Source: an uncultured Erythrobacter sp.
Lineage (GTDB): Bacteria; Pseudomonadota; Alphaproteobacteria; Sphingomonadales; Sphingomonadaceae
Length of the DNA: 64,000 nucleotides
Assembly: GCA_947493165.1 (NCBI GenBank)
Contig: CANLPY010000001.1
Location: 372,001-436,000, forward strand
Direction of reading: 5' to 3'
Shown piece by piece: positions 52,859-63,710 of this stretch (the stretch's first letter is position 1; each line of letters starts with the position of its first letter). Below the pieces are notes generated by a model. That model had not been told where the DNA came from. It did no database searches and was given only the letters and a program-made list of their open reading frames with translations. A program made the translations under genes and the position numbers.

Positions 52859-54516
52859 CAGTGCGCCTCGTCTCGCTTCAGTCCGGGTAGAACGACTCGG
52901 ACTTGTGGGCTTTTGCCTGACCAGCGGCGCGCAGCTCGGCGAGTGGCCAATCGAGCCGCTTCAGACAAATCAGCCGGATTACGCCCTTTTACTTTGCGCA
53001 CAGCAGCCGCGATGTCATCCTTCGCCTCTGCGATAAAGTCTTCCATGTCCTCATCCAGAGGCAGGCCTAGAGCGTCGATTTCCGCCTCTCCATTAGGCGC
53101 GAGCACAACAAATACCACGCCCTCACGCGCGATCCTGCGCCGCATAACTATCGCCTCGCCATCGGCCTGCGCTATGATGTCTCCATCTAGAACCAGCCTG
53201 CCATTGCGCACCTCGGCCAATTTCCCAGGCTCACCTGGGGCAAGGCGAATAATATCGCCATTCCCCTGCACGATATTGTGCGGAATGCCGCTGGCGCGCC
53301 CTACCCGCGCTTGCTCTAGCATGTGACGCATTTCGCCATGCACAGGTACGAGAACCTCTGGCTGAAGCCATTCATAGAGAGCTTCAAGTTCAGGACGGCC
53401 GGGATGGCCGGAGACGTGGATTTCACTCTGACGGTCGGTCACCATCGTAATCCCGCGCCGTGCGAGTTGGTTTTGAACTTTGCCAATCGCGATTTCATTG
53501 CCCGGGATCTGCCGGCTAGAAAACAGCACCACGTCGCCGCTGGTAAGCTTAATCGGGTGGTTATCGTCAGCGACCCGAGATAGCGCCGCGCGCGGTTCGC
53601 CCTGCCCGCCTGTTGCTAGGATCAAGATTTCGCCGCGGGGCAGGCCCATCGCGGTGTCCCAATCAACGGTTGTGGGAAAGTCTTCAAGATAGCCATTGTC
53701 CTGCGCCACCTCGATAATGCGGTCGAGCGAACGCCCGGCGACGCACAATTGCCTGCCGGTTTCCCGCGCCACGTCACCCAGCGTCTGTAGCCGGGCAACA
53801 TTGGAGGCGAAAGTGGTGACCATAACTCTTTTGCCAGAGTGTTTGGCCACTTCTTCCATTAAGCCGCGATAAACAGCCCCTTCTGAACCGCTTGGCTTGG
53901 GATTGAAAACATTGGTGGAATCGCAAACGAGCGTGTGGATGCCTTCATCACCCATTGCCCGCAGCTCTTCCTCTGTGGTTGGCTCACCAATGATCGGTTC
54001 TTCATCGAGCTTCCAATCACCGGTGTGAAAGATCCGACCATGCGGCGTGTCGATCAACAGCGCGTTGCCCTCGGCAATCGAATGCGCAAGCGGCACGTAT
54101 GTTATCTCAAATGGGCCGAGTGAGATTTGCCCATGGTCTTCCTCAATAATGTTGAGTTCGACCTTTCCGGCAAGGCCCGCCTCTTGCAGTTTGCGCTTCA
54201 CAAGCTCTGCGGTGAATGGCGTTGCGTAAAGCGGCACGCCTAGCTCTTCCGCAAAGTATGGCACTGCGCCGATGTGATCTTCGTGCCCGTGGGTGAGAAC
54301 AATGCCGAGCAGGTCTTTTGTCCGCTCTTCAATGAACTCTAGGTCTGCAAAAACCAGATCAAGGCCAGGATATTCATTGCCTGAAAAGGTCATGCCAAGG
54401 TCAACCATCAGCCACTTGCCTTTGCAGCCATAGAGGTTGACGTTCATGCCAATTTCGCCTGAGCCACCCAGAGCCAGGAACAGCAATTCGTCTTCGGGGG
54501 TGAAGTTCTTTTTCAA
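52858..54516 (-). CDS. rnj: Ribonuclease J
   Basis: The 552-residue metallo-beta-lactamase/beta-CASP enzyme degrades and matures RNA as a 5' exonuclease and endonuclease. Zinc ligands are in LTHGHEDHIGAVPY, HTGDWKLDE and VPVHGEMRHM; the beta-CASP region has GGQGEPRAAL and SSRQIPGNE. Length fits RNase J of alphaproteobacteria. It is nine bases after coaX. Confidence 0.95.
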   Translation of the reverse strand: MKKNFTPEDELLFLALGGSGEIGMNVNLYGCKGKWLMVDLGMTFSGNEYPGLDLVFADLEFIEERTKDLLGIVLTHGHEDHIGAVPYFAEELGVPLYATPFTAELVKRKLQEAGLAGKVELNIIEEDHGQISLGPFEITYVPLAHSIAEGNALLIDTPHGRIFHTGDWKLDEEPIIGEPTTEEELRAMGDEGIHTLVCDSTNVFNPKPSGSEGAVYRGLMEEVAKHSGKRVMVTTFASNVARLQTLGDVARETGRQLCVAGRSLDRIIEVAQDNGYLEDFPTTVDWDTAMGLPRGEILILATGGQGEPRAALSRVADDNHPIKLTSGDVVLFSSRQIPGNEIAIGKVQNQLARRGITMVTDRQSEIHVSGHPGRPELEALYEWLQPEVLVPVHGEMRHMLEQARVGRASGIPHNIVQGNGDIIRLAPGEPGKLAEVRNGRLVLDGDIIAQADGEAIVMRRRIAREGVVFVVLAPNGEAEIDALGLPLDEDMEDFIAEAKDDIAAAVRKVKGRNPADLSEAARLATRRAARRWSGKSPQVRVVLPGLKRDEAH

Positions 54517-54525
54517 AAGAGATGT

Positions 54526-55302
54526 TTAGCTCGCAGCTTGCTCGGCCAAAATGGCGAGGCCTTGGATGGTGAGATCGGCGTCTACGTGATCAAAAATGTC
54601 GGTTGCATCATCAAACAATATGGCGAGCCCGCCGGTCGCTACAACCTTTGCAGGACGTCCAATTTCGGTTTTCATGCGTTCGACAATGCCTTCCATCATC
54701 GCAACATAACCCCAGAATACGCCAATCAGCATCTGATCTTCGGTGTTACGCCCGATGACGCTGGTGCTTTCAGGTGCGCGGATGGCTATCCTCGGTAGCT
54801 TCGCAGTCTTGCCAACGAGTGCATCGAGCGAGAGGTTGATGCCTGGCGCGATTGAGCCGCCCTTATAGGCTCCGTTGAAATCGATGGCTTCGAATTTCGT
54901 GGCCGTGCCGAAATCAATGACAATCAAGTCACCGCCATATTTATCATGCGCTGCCACGATGTTGAGTGCGCGATCTGCACCCAAAGAGCTGGGCTGATCG
55001 ACATCAATCTCAAACTGCCATGCGGCTTCGCCTTTGCCAGCGAATAACGGGGTTTGCCCGAAATACTTTTGCGCCAAGACGGTGAGGTTATGGTCAGCGC
55101 GCGGAACAACGCTAGCAAAAATGATCTGGGTGATGTCTTCGCGCTTCACGCCTTCGATTTCGAGCAATTGCAGTAGCCAAACCGCATATTCGTCGCCCGT
55201 GCGCCGCGGATCAGTGGCGATCCGCCAGCGCGCTCGAACTTCGCGTCCTTCAAAAAGGGCGAATACGACATTGGTGTTTCCGACATCAGCGGCGAGCAGC
55301 AT
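54526..55302 (-). CDS. coaX: Type III pantothenate kinase
   Basis: The 258-residue ASKHA-fold kinase phosphorylates pantothenate, the first step of coenzyme A synthesis. [16 protein letters not shown] opens the protein, [16 protein letters not shown] and [13 protein letters not shown] carry catalytic aspartates, and [11 protein letters not shown] is conserved. It lies five bases after birA and nine bases before rnj. Confidence 0.95.
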   Translation of the reverse strand: MLLAADVGNTNVVFALFEGREVRARWRIATDPRRTGDEYAVWLLQLLEIEGVKREDITQIIFASVVPRADHNLTVLAQKYFGQTPLFAGKGEAAWQFEIDVDQPSSLGADRALNIVAAHDKYGGDLIVIDFGTATKFEAIDFNGAYKGGSIAPGINLSLDALVGKTAKLPRIAIRAPESTSVIGRNTEDQMLIGVFWGYVAMMEGIVERMKTEIGRPAKVVATGGLAILFDDATDIFDHVDADLTIQGLAILAEQAAS

Positions 55303-55307
55303 CAGCG

Positions 55308-56039
55308 TTATCCTTCGGTCATCATCGACACATCACCTGCGTGAATAGTGCGCATGGCCCCATTCGCCAAGCGCAGCAGCAATGCGCCGCTGGCATCCAA
55401 GCCTGCAAAATACCCAGCTAACGTTTCGTCATCGCTTGGCGATAGCGAAAGCCGTGTTCCCATCGCGTGGCCGCGCTCCATCCAATCGTCCAATGTGGCG
55501 GCAACTCCGCCGGTGCGCCAACGGCTCAACCGGTTATCGAACGCGTGGGACAGACTCTCTAAAACAGCATCTGCGCCAATTGACTGTCCGGCATTCTCGT
55601 CAAGCAGGCTGGTTGTCTTGCGATCTGCCAGTTTCGGTGCGTGGTCGACATTGATCCCGATCCCCACGACCACGCAATTGCCCGCGCGTTCTAGCAGGAT
55701 GCCTGCGATTTTTGCGCCGCTAATCAGTGCGTCATTTGGCCATTTGAGCACGAGACCCGCATTGTTGGTCAAATGAGCACTCAACGCGTCATGAACACTC
55801 AGCGCGGTAACAAATGACAGTGTGTGTGGCTGCGTATCCTCGGAGCGCAGATTAACGGTCGTGCTGCAAAAGAGATTGCCAGCTGGGCTTTGCCATTTAC
55901 GCCCGAGACGCCCGCGACCACCGCTTTGCCGTTTGGCCCGTAGCCAATATCCCTCGGGATGCTTTTCGCCTGCGGCCAGGCGGGCCAAGAGATCGGCGTT
56001 TGTCGAGCCGGTCTCTTCGACTGTTTCAATGGTGATCAA
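55308..56039 (-). CDS. birA: Biotin--[acetyl-CoA-carboxylase] ligase
   Basis: The 243-residue ligase activates biotin as biotinyl-AMP and attaches it to carboxylase carrier domains. [27 protein letters not shown] (biotin/ATP binding), LKWPNDAL and KIAGILLE are present. The helix-turn-helix repressor domain of E. coli BirA is absent. The start is a TTG at 56039, 12 bases after the nuoN stop. No ATG fits the conserved N-terminus. Confidence 0.93.
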   Translation of the reverse strand: MITIETVEETGSTNADLLARLAAGEKHPEGYWLRAKRQSGGRGRLGRKWQSPAGNLFCSTTVNLRSEDTQPHTLSFVTALSVHDALSAHLTNNAGLVLKWPNDALISGAKIAGILLERAGNCVVVGIGINVDHAPKLADRKTTSLLDENAGQSIGADAVLESLSHAFDNRLSRWRTGGVAATLDDWMERGHAMGTRLSLSPSDDETLAGYFAGLDASGALLLRLANGAMRTIHAGDVSMMTEG

Positions 56040-56051
56040 GAGCAGCCCGGA

Positions 56052-57530
56052 TCAGGAGACGAGGAAAAGCGCGTCTGCCGCCTTGTCAGCCAAATCAGTC
56101 AGCGAAGGCGTGAGCAAATAGCCCAGCGGCGAGATGATTACGGCCGTAATCAGCAACAACGCCCAATGCGCTGCGGTGCTCTTACCAGTCACACGGTCCA
56201 CTGGTTCATCAAAGAACATCACCTTCACGAACTTGATATAGTAGAAAGCACCGATGACACTGGCTGCAATCGCGATTGCGCCAAATGCCACAAGACCAGC
56301 CTCTACCGTGGCTTGGAAGATCACGAACTTGCCGTAGAAGCCAAGCAGCGGTGGGATGCCAGCCAAGCTGAACATCAACAGCAGCAATGCCCATGCAATG
56401 ACCGGCTGAGTGCTCGACAGGCCTTTGATGTCGTCAAACGTCTCATACAATGTGCCGTCTTCGCCGCGCAACATTAGTAGAGCGACGAAGCTACCCAAGG
56501 ACATGGCAACATAGATGAATAGGTAGATCATCATCGCGCTCGCGCCCGCTGCGTTGGCGACAGCTAGGCCGAGCAGAATAAAGCCGACGTTGTTGATTGA
56601 GGAATAGGCGAGCAGCCGCTTCAAATTGTCCTGACCAATCGCACCCAACGCGCCGACCACGATGGATGCGAGCGCTAGGAACATGACGATTTGCTGCCAC
56701 GCTGCTGCTTGCTCACCGAAGACCTCAAGCGCAACACGTGCAATAAGGGCAACCGCTGCAACTTTTGGTGCTGTGGCGAAGAAGGCGGTTACCGGTGTCG
56801 GTGCGCCCTCATAGACGTCAGGTGTCCACATGTGGAACGGCACAGCGGCGATCTTGAATGCAAGACCAGCGAGAACGAACACGAGCCCAAACAGTGCGCC
56901 GGTTCCCATTTCACCGGAAAGCCCAGCGCGAACAGCGCCAAACTCAGTGCTACCGGTAAACCCATAAAGCAGGCTCATGCCATACAGCAGAATGCCGGAT
57001 GCAAGCGCGCCGAGGACGAAGTATTTGAGGCCTGCTTCTGATGATTTCGCATCATTACGCATCACGGATGCCAAGACGTAGGCCGCGAGGCTGTTAAGTT
57101 CCAAACCAAGATAGAGCGTCATGAAATCGCTGGCTGAAACCATGATGCTCATGCCTAGAACGGCGAACAATACCAAGATCGGGTATTCTGCGCGCATCCC
57201 ACGCTCATTACCGTTTGCCGCTTGCGCGAAATAAGGCGGCGCAATCATCAAACAGCCAATCGCTGCAAGATAAATCATGGCCTTGGCAAACAAAGCAAAC
57301 GCATCGGCTCGCATGAGTGTGCCAAAGGCATAGGTATCGAGACCCATCACGCCGCTATGCAGTCCGGGCAAGAGCATTATTCCGGCGCCAAACAGGGTCG
57401 CGGCGGCAAGGATCGCAATCGGCCTAGCCATCTTGTCACCGCCAAAGGCAGCCACAAGCAGCAGCACAAGCCCTGATGCGGTTAGCAGCAGTTCAGGCGC
57501 GATCAGCGCAAAGGAGGAAGCGTAATCCAT
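56052..57530 (-). CDS. nuoN: NADH-quinone oxidoreductase subunit N
   Basis: The 492-residue antiporter-like membrane subunit of complex I has about 14 membrane segments, with LYLGLELNSLAAYVLAS (key glutamate), AFKIAAVPFHMWTPDVYEGAPTPV and IKRLLAYSSINNVGF-like RLLAYSSINNVGF. It takes part in proton translocation. Its start overlaps the nuoM stop by one base (TAATG). Confidence 0.96.
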   Translation of the reverse strand: MDYASSFALIAPELLLTASGLVLLLVAAFGGDKMARPIAILAAATLFGAGIMLLPGLHSGVMGLDTYAFGTLMRADAFALFAKAMIYLAAIGCLMIAPPYFAQAANGNERGMRAEYPILVLFAVLGMSIMVSASDFMTLYLGLELNSLAAYVLASVMRNDAKSSEAGLKYFVLGALASGILLYGMSLLYGFTGSTEFGAVRAGLSGEMGTGALFGLVFVLAGLAFKIAAVPFHMWTPDVYEGAPTPVTAFFATAPKVAAVALIARVALEVFGEQAAAWQQIVMFLALASIVVGALGAIGQDNLKRLLAYSSINNVGFILLGLAVANAAGASAMMIYLFIYVAMSLGSFVALLMLRGEDGTLYETFDDIKGLSSTQPVIAWALLLLMFSLAGIPPLLGFYGKFVIFQATVEAGLVAFGAIAIAASVIGAFYYIKFVKVMFFDEPVDRVTGKSTAAHWALLLITAVIISPLGYLLTPSLTDLADKAADALFLVS

Positions 57531-59080
57531 TAGTGTGCGCCCTCTTCATCGTGCGCTTCAAAGGCAATTGCGTTTGCGGCCTGTGCGCGAGGAGGTCCGA
57601 CTTGAAGCTGGCTGTCACCCTGTGGCGCAGCAGCGGCGAGGCGCGCATCCAGAGCTGCAATATCGGCGCGCATTGGCGCCAAAAAGCTCTCTGGGTAAAC
57701 GCCCATCCACATGACTGCGGCAGCAAGTGCGGCCATCATGCCCCATTCGCGCGCGTCCATATCGGGCATAGCCGCAGCGTCTTCGTTTTTCTGCGCGCCA
57801 AATGCGACCCGGCGATAGAGATACAGCATGTATCCAGCGCCAAGGATGATGCCTGTGGTGCAAACCAGCGCAACCCATGTCGATGCCTGGTAGATCCCAG
57901 CCAAAGCCAGAAATTCCCCGATAAAGTTGCTCGTGCCCGGCAAACCAATGCTGGCCATTGTGAACAACAAGAAGAACGTCGCGTAATAGGGCATATTGAT
58001 GCTGAGCCCGCCGTAACGGTCAATCTCACGCGTGTGCAGACGGTCGTAGATTACACCAACGCATAGGAACAGAGCGCCAGAGACGAGGCCGTGGCCAAGC
58101 ATGATCATCATCGCGCCTTCTAGGCCTTGAACATTAAAGGCGAACAGTGAGGCTGTGACCAGCGCCATGTGAGCGACAGATGAGTACGCAATCAGCTTCT
58201 TCATATCGTGCTGAACCAACGCGACCAAAGATGTGTAGACTACCGCGATCATCGAGAGTGCAAAGATGAGCCAGGCAAGCTCTGCGCTGGCATCAGGGAA
58301 CATCGGCAGGCTGAACCGAATAAAGCCATAACCGCCTAGTTTGAGCAAAACGCCAGCAAGGATTACAGATCCAGCGGTTGGCGCCTGAACGTGTGCATCA
58401 GGCAGCCATGTGTGGACTGGCCACATCGGCATCTTCACCGCAAAACTCGCGAAGAAAGCGAGGAACAGCCAGAATTGCGCGGCGACCGGGAAGTCATACT
58501 GCATCAGCGTTGGGATGTCTGATGTGCCCGCTTGCGCCACCATCCAGAACATCGCGATCAGCATCAGAACAGAGCCGAACAGCGTGTAAAGGAAGAACTT
58601 GTAGCTCGCATAGATACGGTTATCGCCGCCCCATACACCGATGATCAGATACATCGGGATCAGGCCAGCTTCAAAGAAAATGTAGAACAGGAACAGATCC
58701 TGCGCTGCGAACACGCCGATCATCAGCACTTCCATAAACAGGAAAGCGGCCATGTATTCACCAACGCGCTTGGTGATCGAATTCCAACTGGCCAGAATGC
58801 AAATCGGCATAAGGAACACGCTGAGCATGATTAGCATCAAGGCGATGCCATCAATCCCAAGCGCGTACTTAAAGCCCGCAAACAGCTCTGCTGTTTCAGT
58901 AAACTGCCATTGCGGTCCGCCGATCTCGTAATTCACCCAAAGCATTACGCCGAGTGCAAACGTCAAGAGCGTGCCCATCAGCGCGAGCCAGCGCGCAGCA
59001 TTCGCAGCAACGAAGAAACAGCCTATGCCTGCCAGCAAAGGAACCAGCAGCATGGCCGTGAGGATTGGGAAACCGTCCAT
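57530..59080 (-). CDS. nuoM: NADH-quinone oxidoreductase subunit M
   Basis: The 516-residue antiporter-like subunit has about 14 membrane segments, with [19 protein letters not shown] (key glutamate), [23 protein letters not shown] and [12 protein letters not shown]. It is 13 bases downstream of nuoL. The C-terminal tail is hydrophilic and His/Glu-rich (AHDEEGAH). Confidence 0.96.
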   Translation of the reverse strand: MDGFPILTAMLLVPLLAGIGCFFVAANAARWLALMGTLLTFALGVMLWVNYEIGGPQWQFTETAELFAGFKYALGIDGIALMLIMLSVFLMPICILASWNSITKRVGEYMAAFLFMEVLMIGVFAAQDLFLFYIFFEAGLIPMYLIIGVWGGDNRIYASYKFFLYTLFGSVLMLIAMFWMVAQAGTSDIPTLMQYDFPVAAQFWLFLAFFASFAVKMPMWPVHTWLPDAHVQAPTAGSVILAGVLLKLGGYGFIRFSLPMFPDASAELAWLIFALSMIAVVYTSLVALVQHDMKKLIAYSSVAHMALVTASLFAFNVQGLEGAMMIMLGHGLVSGALFLCVGVIYDRLHTREIDRYGGLSINMPYYATFFLLFTMASIGLPGTSNFIGEFLALAGIYQASTWVALVCTTGIILGAGYMLYLYRRVAFGAQKNEDAAAMPDMDAREWGMMAALAAAVMWMGVYPESFLAPMRADIAALDARLAAAAPQGDSQLQVGPPRAQAANAIAFEAHDEEGAH

Positions 59081-59093
59081 TTCTCAAGCCCCC

Positions 59094-61088
59094 TTAAAAC
59101 AAGACCCAAGTCACCAGGGCCACCAGCCCCAGCAACATGATCAATGCGTATGAATAGAGGTAACCCGACTGGATCGATTTCGCGGCGACTGAGCTGCGCT
59201 CAACCACGGCGGCAATGCCGTTCGGACCGAAGCGATCAATCGTACCGATATCGCCCAGCTTCCAGAACTGACGCCCGAACCAGAACGCAGGCTTCACGAA
59301 GATGCGATCGTACAACTCGTCGAAATACCATTTGTTGAACACGAATTTATGCAACCAGGGGAATGCCGCGACGAATTTCGCCGGAATGTCAGGCTTGGCG
59401 ATATAAGCGATGTAGGCACCGATAAAGCCAAGCACCATAACCACCAGTGCGGAATACTTCACCCAATATGGGACGGCGTGCATCGCTTGGATCAGGTTCT
59501 CATTATAGAAAATGGATCCGGCCCAGAATGCGGCATCGTCCAAGAACTTTGGCGCAAACATTTGGCCAGCGGCAACTGCGCCAACCGTTAGGAGCGCTAG
59601 CGGGACTAGCATGGCGATCGGGCTTTCATGTGGGTGATAGCCACCTGTTGTGTCCTCGCCAGCGTCTGCGGGTGTTTTGTGAACGCTGTGCTGGATGTGC
59701 TCGCTCTCAATCCAGCGCGGCTTGCCCCAGAATGTGAGGAACATCAGCCGCCAGCTGTAGAAGCTGGTGAGCAAAGCGGCGCCAACACCAAGCCAGAACG
59801 ACATGACCGAAATTTCAGTTCCGCGTGCAAAGGCAACCTCAAGCACGGCGTCTTTTGACCAGAAGCCAGCAAAGCCAACGCCAAGGTGGTAGACGCCGAG
59901 GCCTGTGATCGCGAGTGTGCCGGCCAGCATCGCATAGAAAGTGAACGGGATTTGTTTACGCAGGCCGCCGTAATAGCGCATGTCCTGCTCGTGATGCATC
60001 GCGTGGATCACACTGCCCGCACCTAGGAACAACAGTGCCTTAAAGAATGCGTGCGTGAACAGGTGGAACATGGCGACATTGTATGCGCCCACGCCAGCGG
60101 CAAAGAACATGTAGCCGAGCTGAGAGCAGGTCGAATAAGCGATCACGCGCTTAATGTCCCACTGCGTGGTCCCGATTGTCGCTGCGAAGAAGCAAGTGGC
60201 CGCCCCGATCACAGTCACAATCGCAAGCGCAGTCGGCGCGGTTTCGAACATTGGCGATAGGCGGCACAGCATGAATACGCCCGCGGTCACCATAGTCGCC
60301 GCGTGGATCAGCGCGCTAACCGGGGTCGGGCCTTCCATCGCATCGGGCAGCCATGTGTGCAGCAGCAATTGCGCTGACTTGCCCATCGCGCCGATGAACA
60401 GCAGGATGCACAAGATATCCATCGTGTAGAGGCGCATTCCAAGAAAGCCGATGGAGCTGCCGCTCATCGCTGGCGCAGCTTCGAGGATTTCTGGGATCGA
60501 AGTGGTCTGAAACACCAAATACGTGCCGAATATACCGAGCATAAAGCCAAGGTCGCCGACGCGGTTGACCACGAATGCCTTGATCGCGGCGGCGCCCGCT
60601 GTTGGCTTTTTGAACCAGAAACCGATCAGCAGATAGCTGGCGAGGCCAACCCCTTCCCAACCGAAGAACATCTGGACGAGATTGTTAGCCGTAACCAGCA
60701 TCAGCATCGCAAAGGTGAACAGCGAGAGATAGGCGAAGAACCGCGGCTGATCCGGGTCTTCGTCCATATATCCCCACGAATAGAGATGGACGAGCGCGGA
60801 TACGGAATTGATCACCACCAGCATAACCGCAGTGAGCGCATCAACGCGCAATTCCCAATCGAACGACATGGAGCCGGACTGAACCCATTTCAGCACGGGT
60901 ACGACCTCAGCCGTTGCGCTACCGTTCAGGAATGCGAAAAAGATCGGCCAGCTGAGGATTGCCGACACAAACAGCGCGCCGGTCGTTATCGACTTCGCAA
61001 AGACAGACGGCGCATTCTTATTGACGATGCCCGCGATTATCGACGCGAGCAGCGGCAGAAAGACAATAAGGAGGATTTGGGTTTGCAC
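59094..61088 (-). CDS. nuoL: NADH-quinone oxidoreductase subunit L
   Basis: The 664-residue distal antiporter-like subunit has about 16 membrane segments and the long lateral helix near the C-terminus. Signatures are FFGWEGVGLASYLLIGFWF, KSAQLLLHTWLPDAMEGPTPVSALIHAATMV and KRVIAYSTCSQLGYM. It is six bases downstream of nuoK. Confidence 0.96.
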   Translation of the reverse strand: MQTQILLIVFLPLLASIIAGIVNKNAPSVFAKSITTGALFVSAILSWPIFFAFLNGSATAEVVPVLKWVQSGSMSFDWELRVDALTAVMLVVINSVSALVHLYSWGYMDEDPDQPRFFAYLSLFTFAMLMLVTANNLVQMFFGWEGVGLASYLLIGFWFKKPTAGAAAIKAFVVNRVGDLGFMLGIFGTYLVFQTTSIPEILEAAPAMSGSSIGFLGMRLYTMDILCILLFIGAMGKSAQLLLHTWLPDAMEGPTPVSALIHAATMVTAGVFMLCRLSPMFETAPTALAIVTVIGAATCFFAATIGTTQWDIKRVIAYSTCSQLGYMFFAAGVGAYNVAMFHLFTHAFFKALLFLGAGSVIHAMHHEQDMRYYGGLRKQIPFTFYAMLAGTLAITGLGVYHLGVGFAGFWSKDAVLEVAFARGTEISVMSFWLGVGAALLTSFYSWRLMFLTFWGKPRWIESEHIQHSVHKTPADAGEDTTGGYHPHESPIAMLVPLALLTVGAVAAGQMFAPKFLDDAAFWAGSIFYNENLIQAMHAVPYWVKYSALVVMVLGFIGAYIAYIAKPDIPAKFVAAFPWLHKFVFNKWYFDELYDRIFVKPAFWFGRQFWKLGDIGTIDRFGPNGIAAVVERSSVAAKSIQSGYLYSYALIMLLGLVALVTWVLF

Positions 61089-61094
61089 CGATGC

Positions 61095-61415
61095 TTATCC
61101 CTTCATCCGATTGACATCATCAACCGCAATTGTGCCGCGATTGCGGAAATAGATGACCAGAATGGCGAGGCCGATGGCGGCCTCAGCCGCGGCCACTGTC
61201 AAAACCAGCATGGCAAAGATTTGGCCTGTTAGGTCGTTCATGAACGCACTAAACGCCACCAGATTGATGTTCACGGCAAGCAAGATAAGCTCCACCGACA
61301 TCAGAATAACGATCACGTTCTTGCGATTGATGAAAATGCCAAGCACGCCAAGCACGAATAAAATCGCGCCGACAACCAAGAAATGCTCAACACCAATTCC
61401 GCCGAGGTCGGTCAT
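61095..61415 (-). CDS. nuoK: NADH-quinone oxidoreductase subunit K
   Basis: The 106-residue membrane subunit has three membrane helices, with [30 protein letters not shown] (essential glutamate in the middle helix) and [19 protein letters not shown]. It overlaps the nuoJ stop by four bases. Confidence 0.95.
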   Translation of the reverse strand: MTDLGGIGVEHFLVVGAILFVLGVLGIFINRKNVIVILMSVELILLAVNINLVAFSAFMNDLTGQIFAMLVLTVAAAEAAIGLAILVIYFRNRGTIAVDDVNRMKG

Positions 61416-62035
61416 AGCTCGACCCCCTGCCCGCTTTCCGGGTTCTTCATAATCGTTGCCTCGTCAGGACGGCGACTGATCTGCTTGCCGATATCCTGGC
61501 GTCCGCGTGCACCCGGTTTAGCTTCGCGGTGGGTCAGCACAATTGCGCCAATCATCGCCACAAGCAGGATGATGCCAGCAATCTCAAACAGAATGATGTA
61601 TGGACCATAGAGCAGCGCGCCGATCGCCTCGATATTGCTTGCGCCCATAGCCGCCTGATTGGCGCCGTCCGGCGTGCCCAGCTGCAATCCTCCTGCATTG
61701 TATGCGCCAATGCCTAGGAAAAGCTCCGCAAGCAGGATCGCGGCAATCGCCAGCCCAAGGGGGAAGTTACGCACGAAACCAGCTCGCATGGCGGCAAAAT
61801 CAATATCCAACATCATAACGACGAAGAGGAAAAGCACCGCAACCGCTCCGACATAAACGATGACCAGTAGAACCGCGATGAACTCTGCGCCGACGAGCAC
61901 CATCAAGCCAGCGGCGTTGAAAAAGGCAAGGATCAGCCACAGCACGCTGTGAACCGGATTGCGCGCCATGATAACCATCACAGCGCTCGCAATGACCAGT
62001 CCTGCGAACAGGTAAAAGGCGAGAGTTTGAATCAT
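61412..62035 (-). CDS. nuoJ: NADH-quinone oxidoreductase subunit J
   Basis: The 207-residue membrane subunit has five membrane helices, with [38 protein letters not shown] and the C-terminal helix [21 protein letters not shown]. The hydrophilic C-terminal tail mentions no known motif. It is 27 bases after nuoI. Confidence 0.95.
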   Translation of the reverse strand: MIQTLAFYLFAGLVIASAVMVIMARNPVHSVLWLILAFFNAAGLMVLVGAEFIAVLLVIVYVGAVAVLFLFVVMMLDIDFAAMRAGFVRNFPLGLAIAAILLAELFLGIGAYNAGGLQLGTPDGANQAAMGASNIEAIGALLYGPYIILFEIAGIILLVAMIGAIVLTHREAKPGARGRQDIGKQISRRPDEATIMKNPESGQGVEL

Positions 62036-62062
62036 GATCCCCGTGTTCCGTCGGCTGCGCCC

Positions 62063-62551
62063 TTAGCGATAGGGTGCATCGGCTTCAAGATTGGCCGCGA
62101 TGGCCCGTTCCCACTTGTCACCATTTGCGAGCAATTTGGCCTTATCATAGAGCAATTCCTCGCGCGTTTCGGTGGCATATTCAAAGTTTGGTCCTTCGAC
62201 CACAGCGTCAACTGGGCAGGCTTCTTGGCAGAAGCCGCAATAAATGCATTTGGTCATGTCGATGTCATAACGCGTGGTGCGGCGGCTGCCGTCGTCACGC
62301 GGTTCGCTCTCAATCGTGATCGCCTGCGCCGGGCACACGGCCTCGCACAGCTTACACGCGATGCAGCGCTCTTCACCATTGGGATAGCGACGAAGCGCAT
62401 GCTCACCGCGAAAACGCGGGCTGAGCGGCGACTTCTCAAACGGATAGTTGATCGTCACTTTGGGCTTGAAGAAATACCTCAAGGTCAGCGCATGCGCCTT
62501 CAAAAATTCCCAAAGGGTGAAGGATTTGATGAGTTGTTTTGCGGTGGTCAT
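62063..62551 (-). CDS. nuoI: NADH-quinone oxidoreductase subunit I
   Basis: The 162-residue peripheral-arm subunit carries two [4Fe-4S] clusters (N6a, N6b) on [16 protein letters not shown] and [16 protein letters not shown], passing electrons toward quinone. It overlaps the nuoH stop by four bases (ATGA). Confidence 0.97.
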   Translation of the reverse strand: MTTAKQLIKSFTLWEFLKAHALTLRYFFKPKVTINYPFEKSPLSPRFRGEHALRRYPNGEERCIACKLCEAVCPAQAITIESEPRDDGSRRTTRYDIDMTKCIYCGFCQEACPVDAVVEGPNFEYATETREELLYDKAKLLANGDKWERAIAANLEADAPYR

Positions 62552-63594
62552 GAAAAGTGCCCCGTCGCCATAAGATAGCCTGAGATAACCGCTACAAACA
62601 GCAGGCTCATCGGCAGGAAGACTTTCCAGCCCAGACGCATCAGCTGGTCATAGCGGTAACGCGGCACAGTCGCCCAGATCCAGCTGAACATGAAGAAGAA
62701 CATGAAGGTCTTCAGCAGGAACCACACGATCCCCGGCACATAATACAGCGGTGCCCACTCAATCGGCGGCAACCAACCGCCCATGAACAGCAGCGTGCAC
62801 AGCGAGCACATCAGCAGGATATTGGCGTATTCGCCGAGCCAGAACAGCGCGAAGCTCATGGAGCTGTATTCGGTTTGATACCCGGCAACCAGCTCCGATT
62901 CCGCCTCGGTCAGGTCGAACGGCGCGCGCGCGGTCTCTGCCAGCGCAGAGATGAAGAACACCACAAACATCGGGAACAGCAGCGGGTTGATAAAGAAGCC
63001 GTTGATCACGCCCAGCCCGTGGCCGCGCTGAGCCTCGACAATACCGGTCATGTTGAATGTGCCAGCATAGAGCACGACGCAGACCAGCACGAAGCCGATC
63101 GAGACCTCGTAAGAAATCATCTGCGCGGCGGCGCGCATGGCGGAGAAGAACGGATATTTGGAGTTCGATGCCCACCCGCTCATTACCACGCCGTAAACGC
63201 CCAGCGAGCTGATCGCGAGAATGTAGAGCAGGCCGACATTTATATCTGCCAGCACCACGCCCGCATCGAACGGGATCACCGCCCATGCGGCGAGCGCCAC
63301 GGTAAAGGTGATAATCGGCGCGAGCAGGAAGATGCCTTTGTTCGCCGCGCTCGGGATGATGGTTTCCTGCAAGAAGACCTTCAGGCCATCGGCGAAGGAT
63401 TGGAGCAGGCCAAACGGGCCGACAACATTGGGCCCGCGCCGCAGCATGATCGCGCCCAGCACCTTGCGATCGACATAGATCACCATCGCGACCGAGAACA
63501 TCACGATCAGCGAGATCGCAAGAATGCCGACGATGGTGGCGGTGAACCACGCAAAATCGTAGCTCATGCCGAGGGATTGGAAGAATTCGGTCAT
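62548..63594 (-). CDS. nuoH: NADH-quinone oxidoreductase subunit H
   Basis: The 348-residue membrane subunit forms part of the quinone site with eight or nine helices. The acidic loop [34 protein letters not shown] and the C-terminal [13 protein letters not shown] are diagnostic. Its ATG overlaps the stop of a 39-codon ORF (ATGA) instead of directly following nuoG. Confidence 0.97.
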   Translation of the reverse strand: MTEFFQSLGMSYDFAWFTATIVGILAISLIVMFSVAMVIYVDRKVLGAIMLRRGPNVVGPFGLLQSFADGLKVFLQETIIPSAANKGIFLLAPIITFTVALAAWAVIPFDAGVVLADINVGLLYILAISSLGVYGVVMSGWASNSKYPFFSAMRAAAQMISYEVSIGFVLVCVVLYAGTFNMTGIVEAQRGHGLGVINGFFINPLLFPMFVVFFISALAETARAPFDLTEAESELVAGYQTEYSSMSFALFWLGEYANILLMCSLCTLLFMGGWLPPIEWAPLYYVPGIVWFLLKTFMFFFMFSWIWATVPRYRYDQLMRLGWKVFLPMSLLFVAVISGYLMATGHFS

Positions 63595-63710
63595 TGGTCT
63601 TCGCCTTCACTCTTAGACTTGTCGCCAAAACCGAAAATTTCGTCCGAATAAAAATATACCAGCGCGATAACGAGGCCGATCGGGATCAGAAGAATGGCTT
63701 CCTCGTTCAT
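63591..63710 (-). CDS. 39-residue single-span membrane protein within the nuo operon
   Basis: A 40-codon frame (including stop) encodes [18 protein letters not shown], then [13 protein letters not shown] and an acidic tail ending EGEDQ: one hydrophobic helix (about 5-21) with a charged C-terminus. The ATG at 63710 overlaps the nuoG stop (ATGA), and its stop overlaps the nuoH start (ATGA), which strongly supports translation. It is not one of the 14 standard Nuo subunits. A role as accessory or assembly subunit of complex I is inferred from position only. Confidence 0.75.
   Translation of the reverse strand: MNEEAILLIPIGLVIALVYFYSDEIFGFGDKSKSEGEDQ

Noticed and set aside
62759..63628. 289-codon open frame on the minus strand overlapping nuoH
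   Set aside because: It is an out-of-frame reading of nuoH with an Arg/His/Cys-rich product.
62875..63651. 258-codon His/Arg/Glu-rich open frame on the plus strand
   Set aside because: It is antisense to nuoH; the unusual composition is what the reverse complement of a membrane protein gives.
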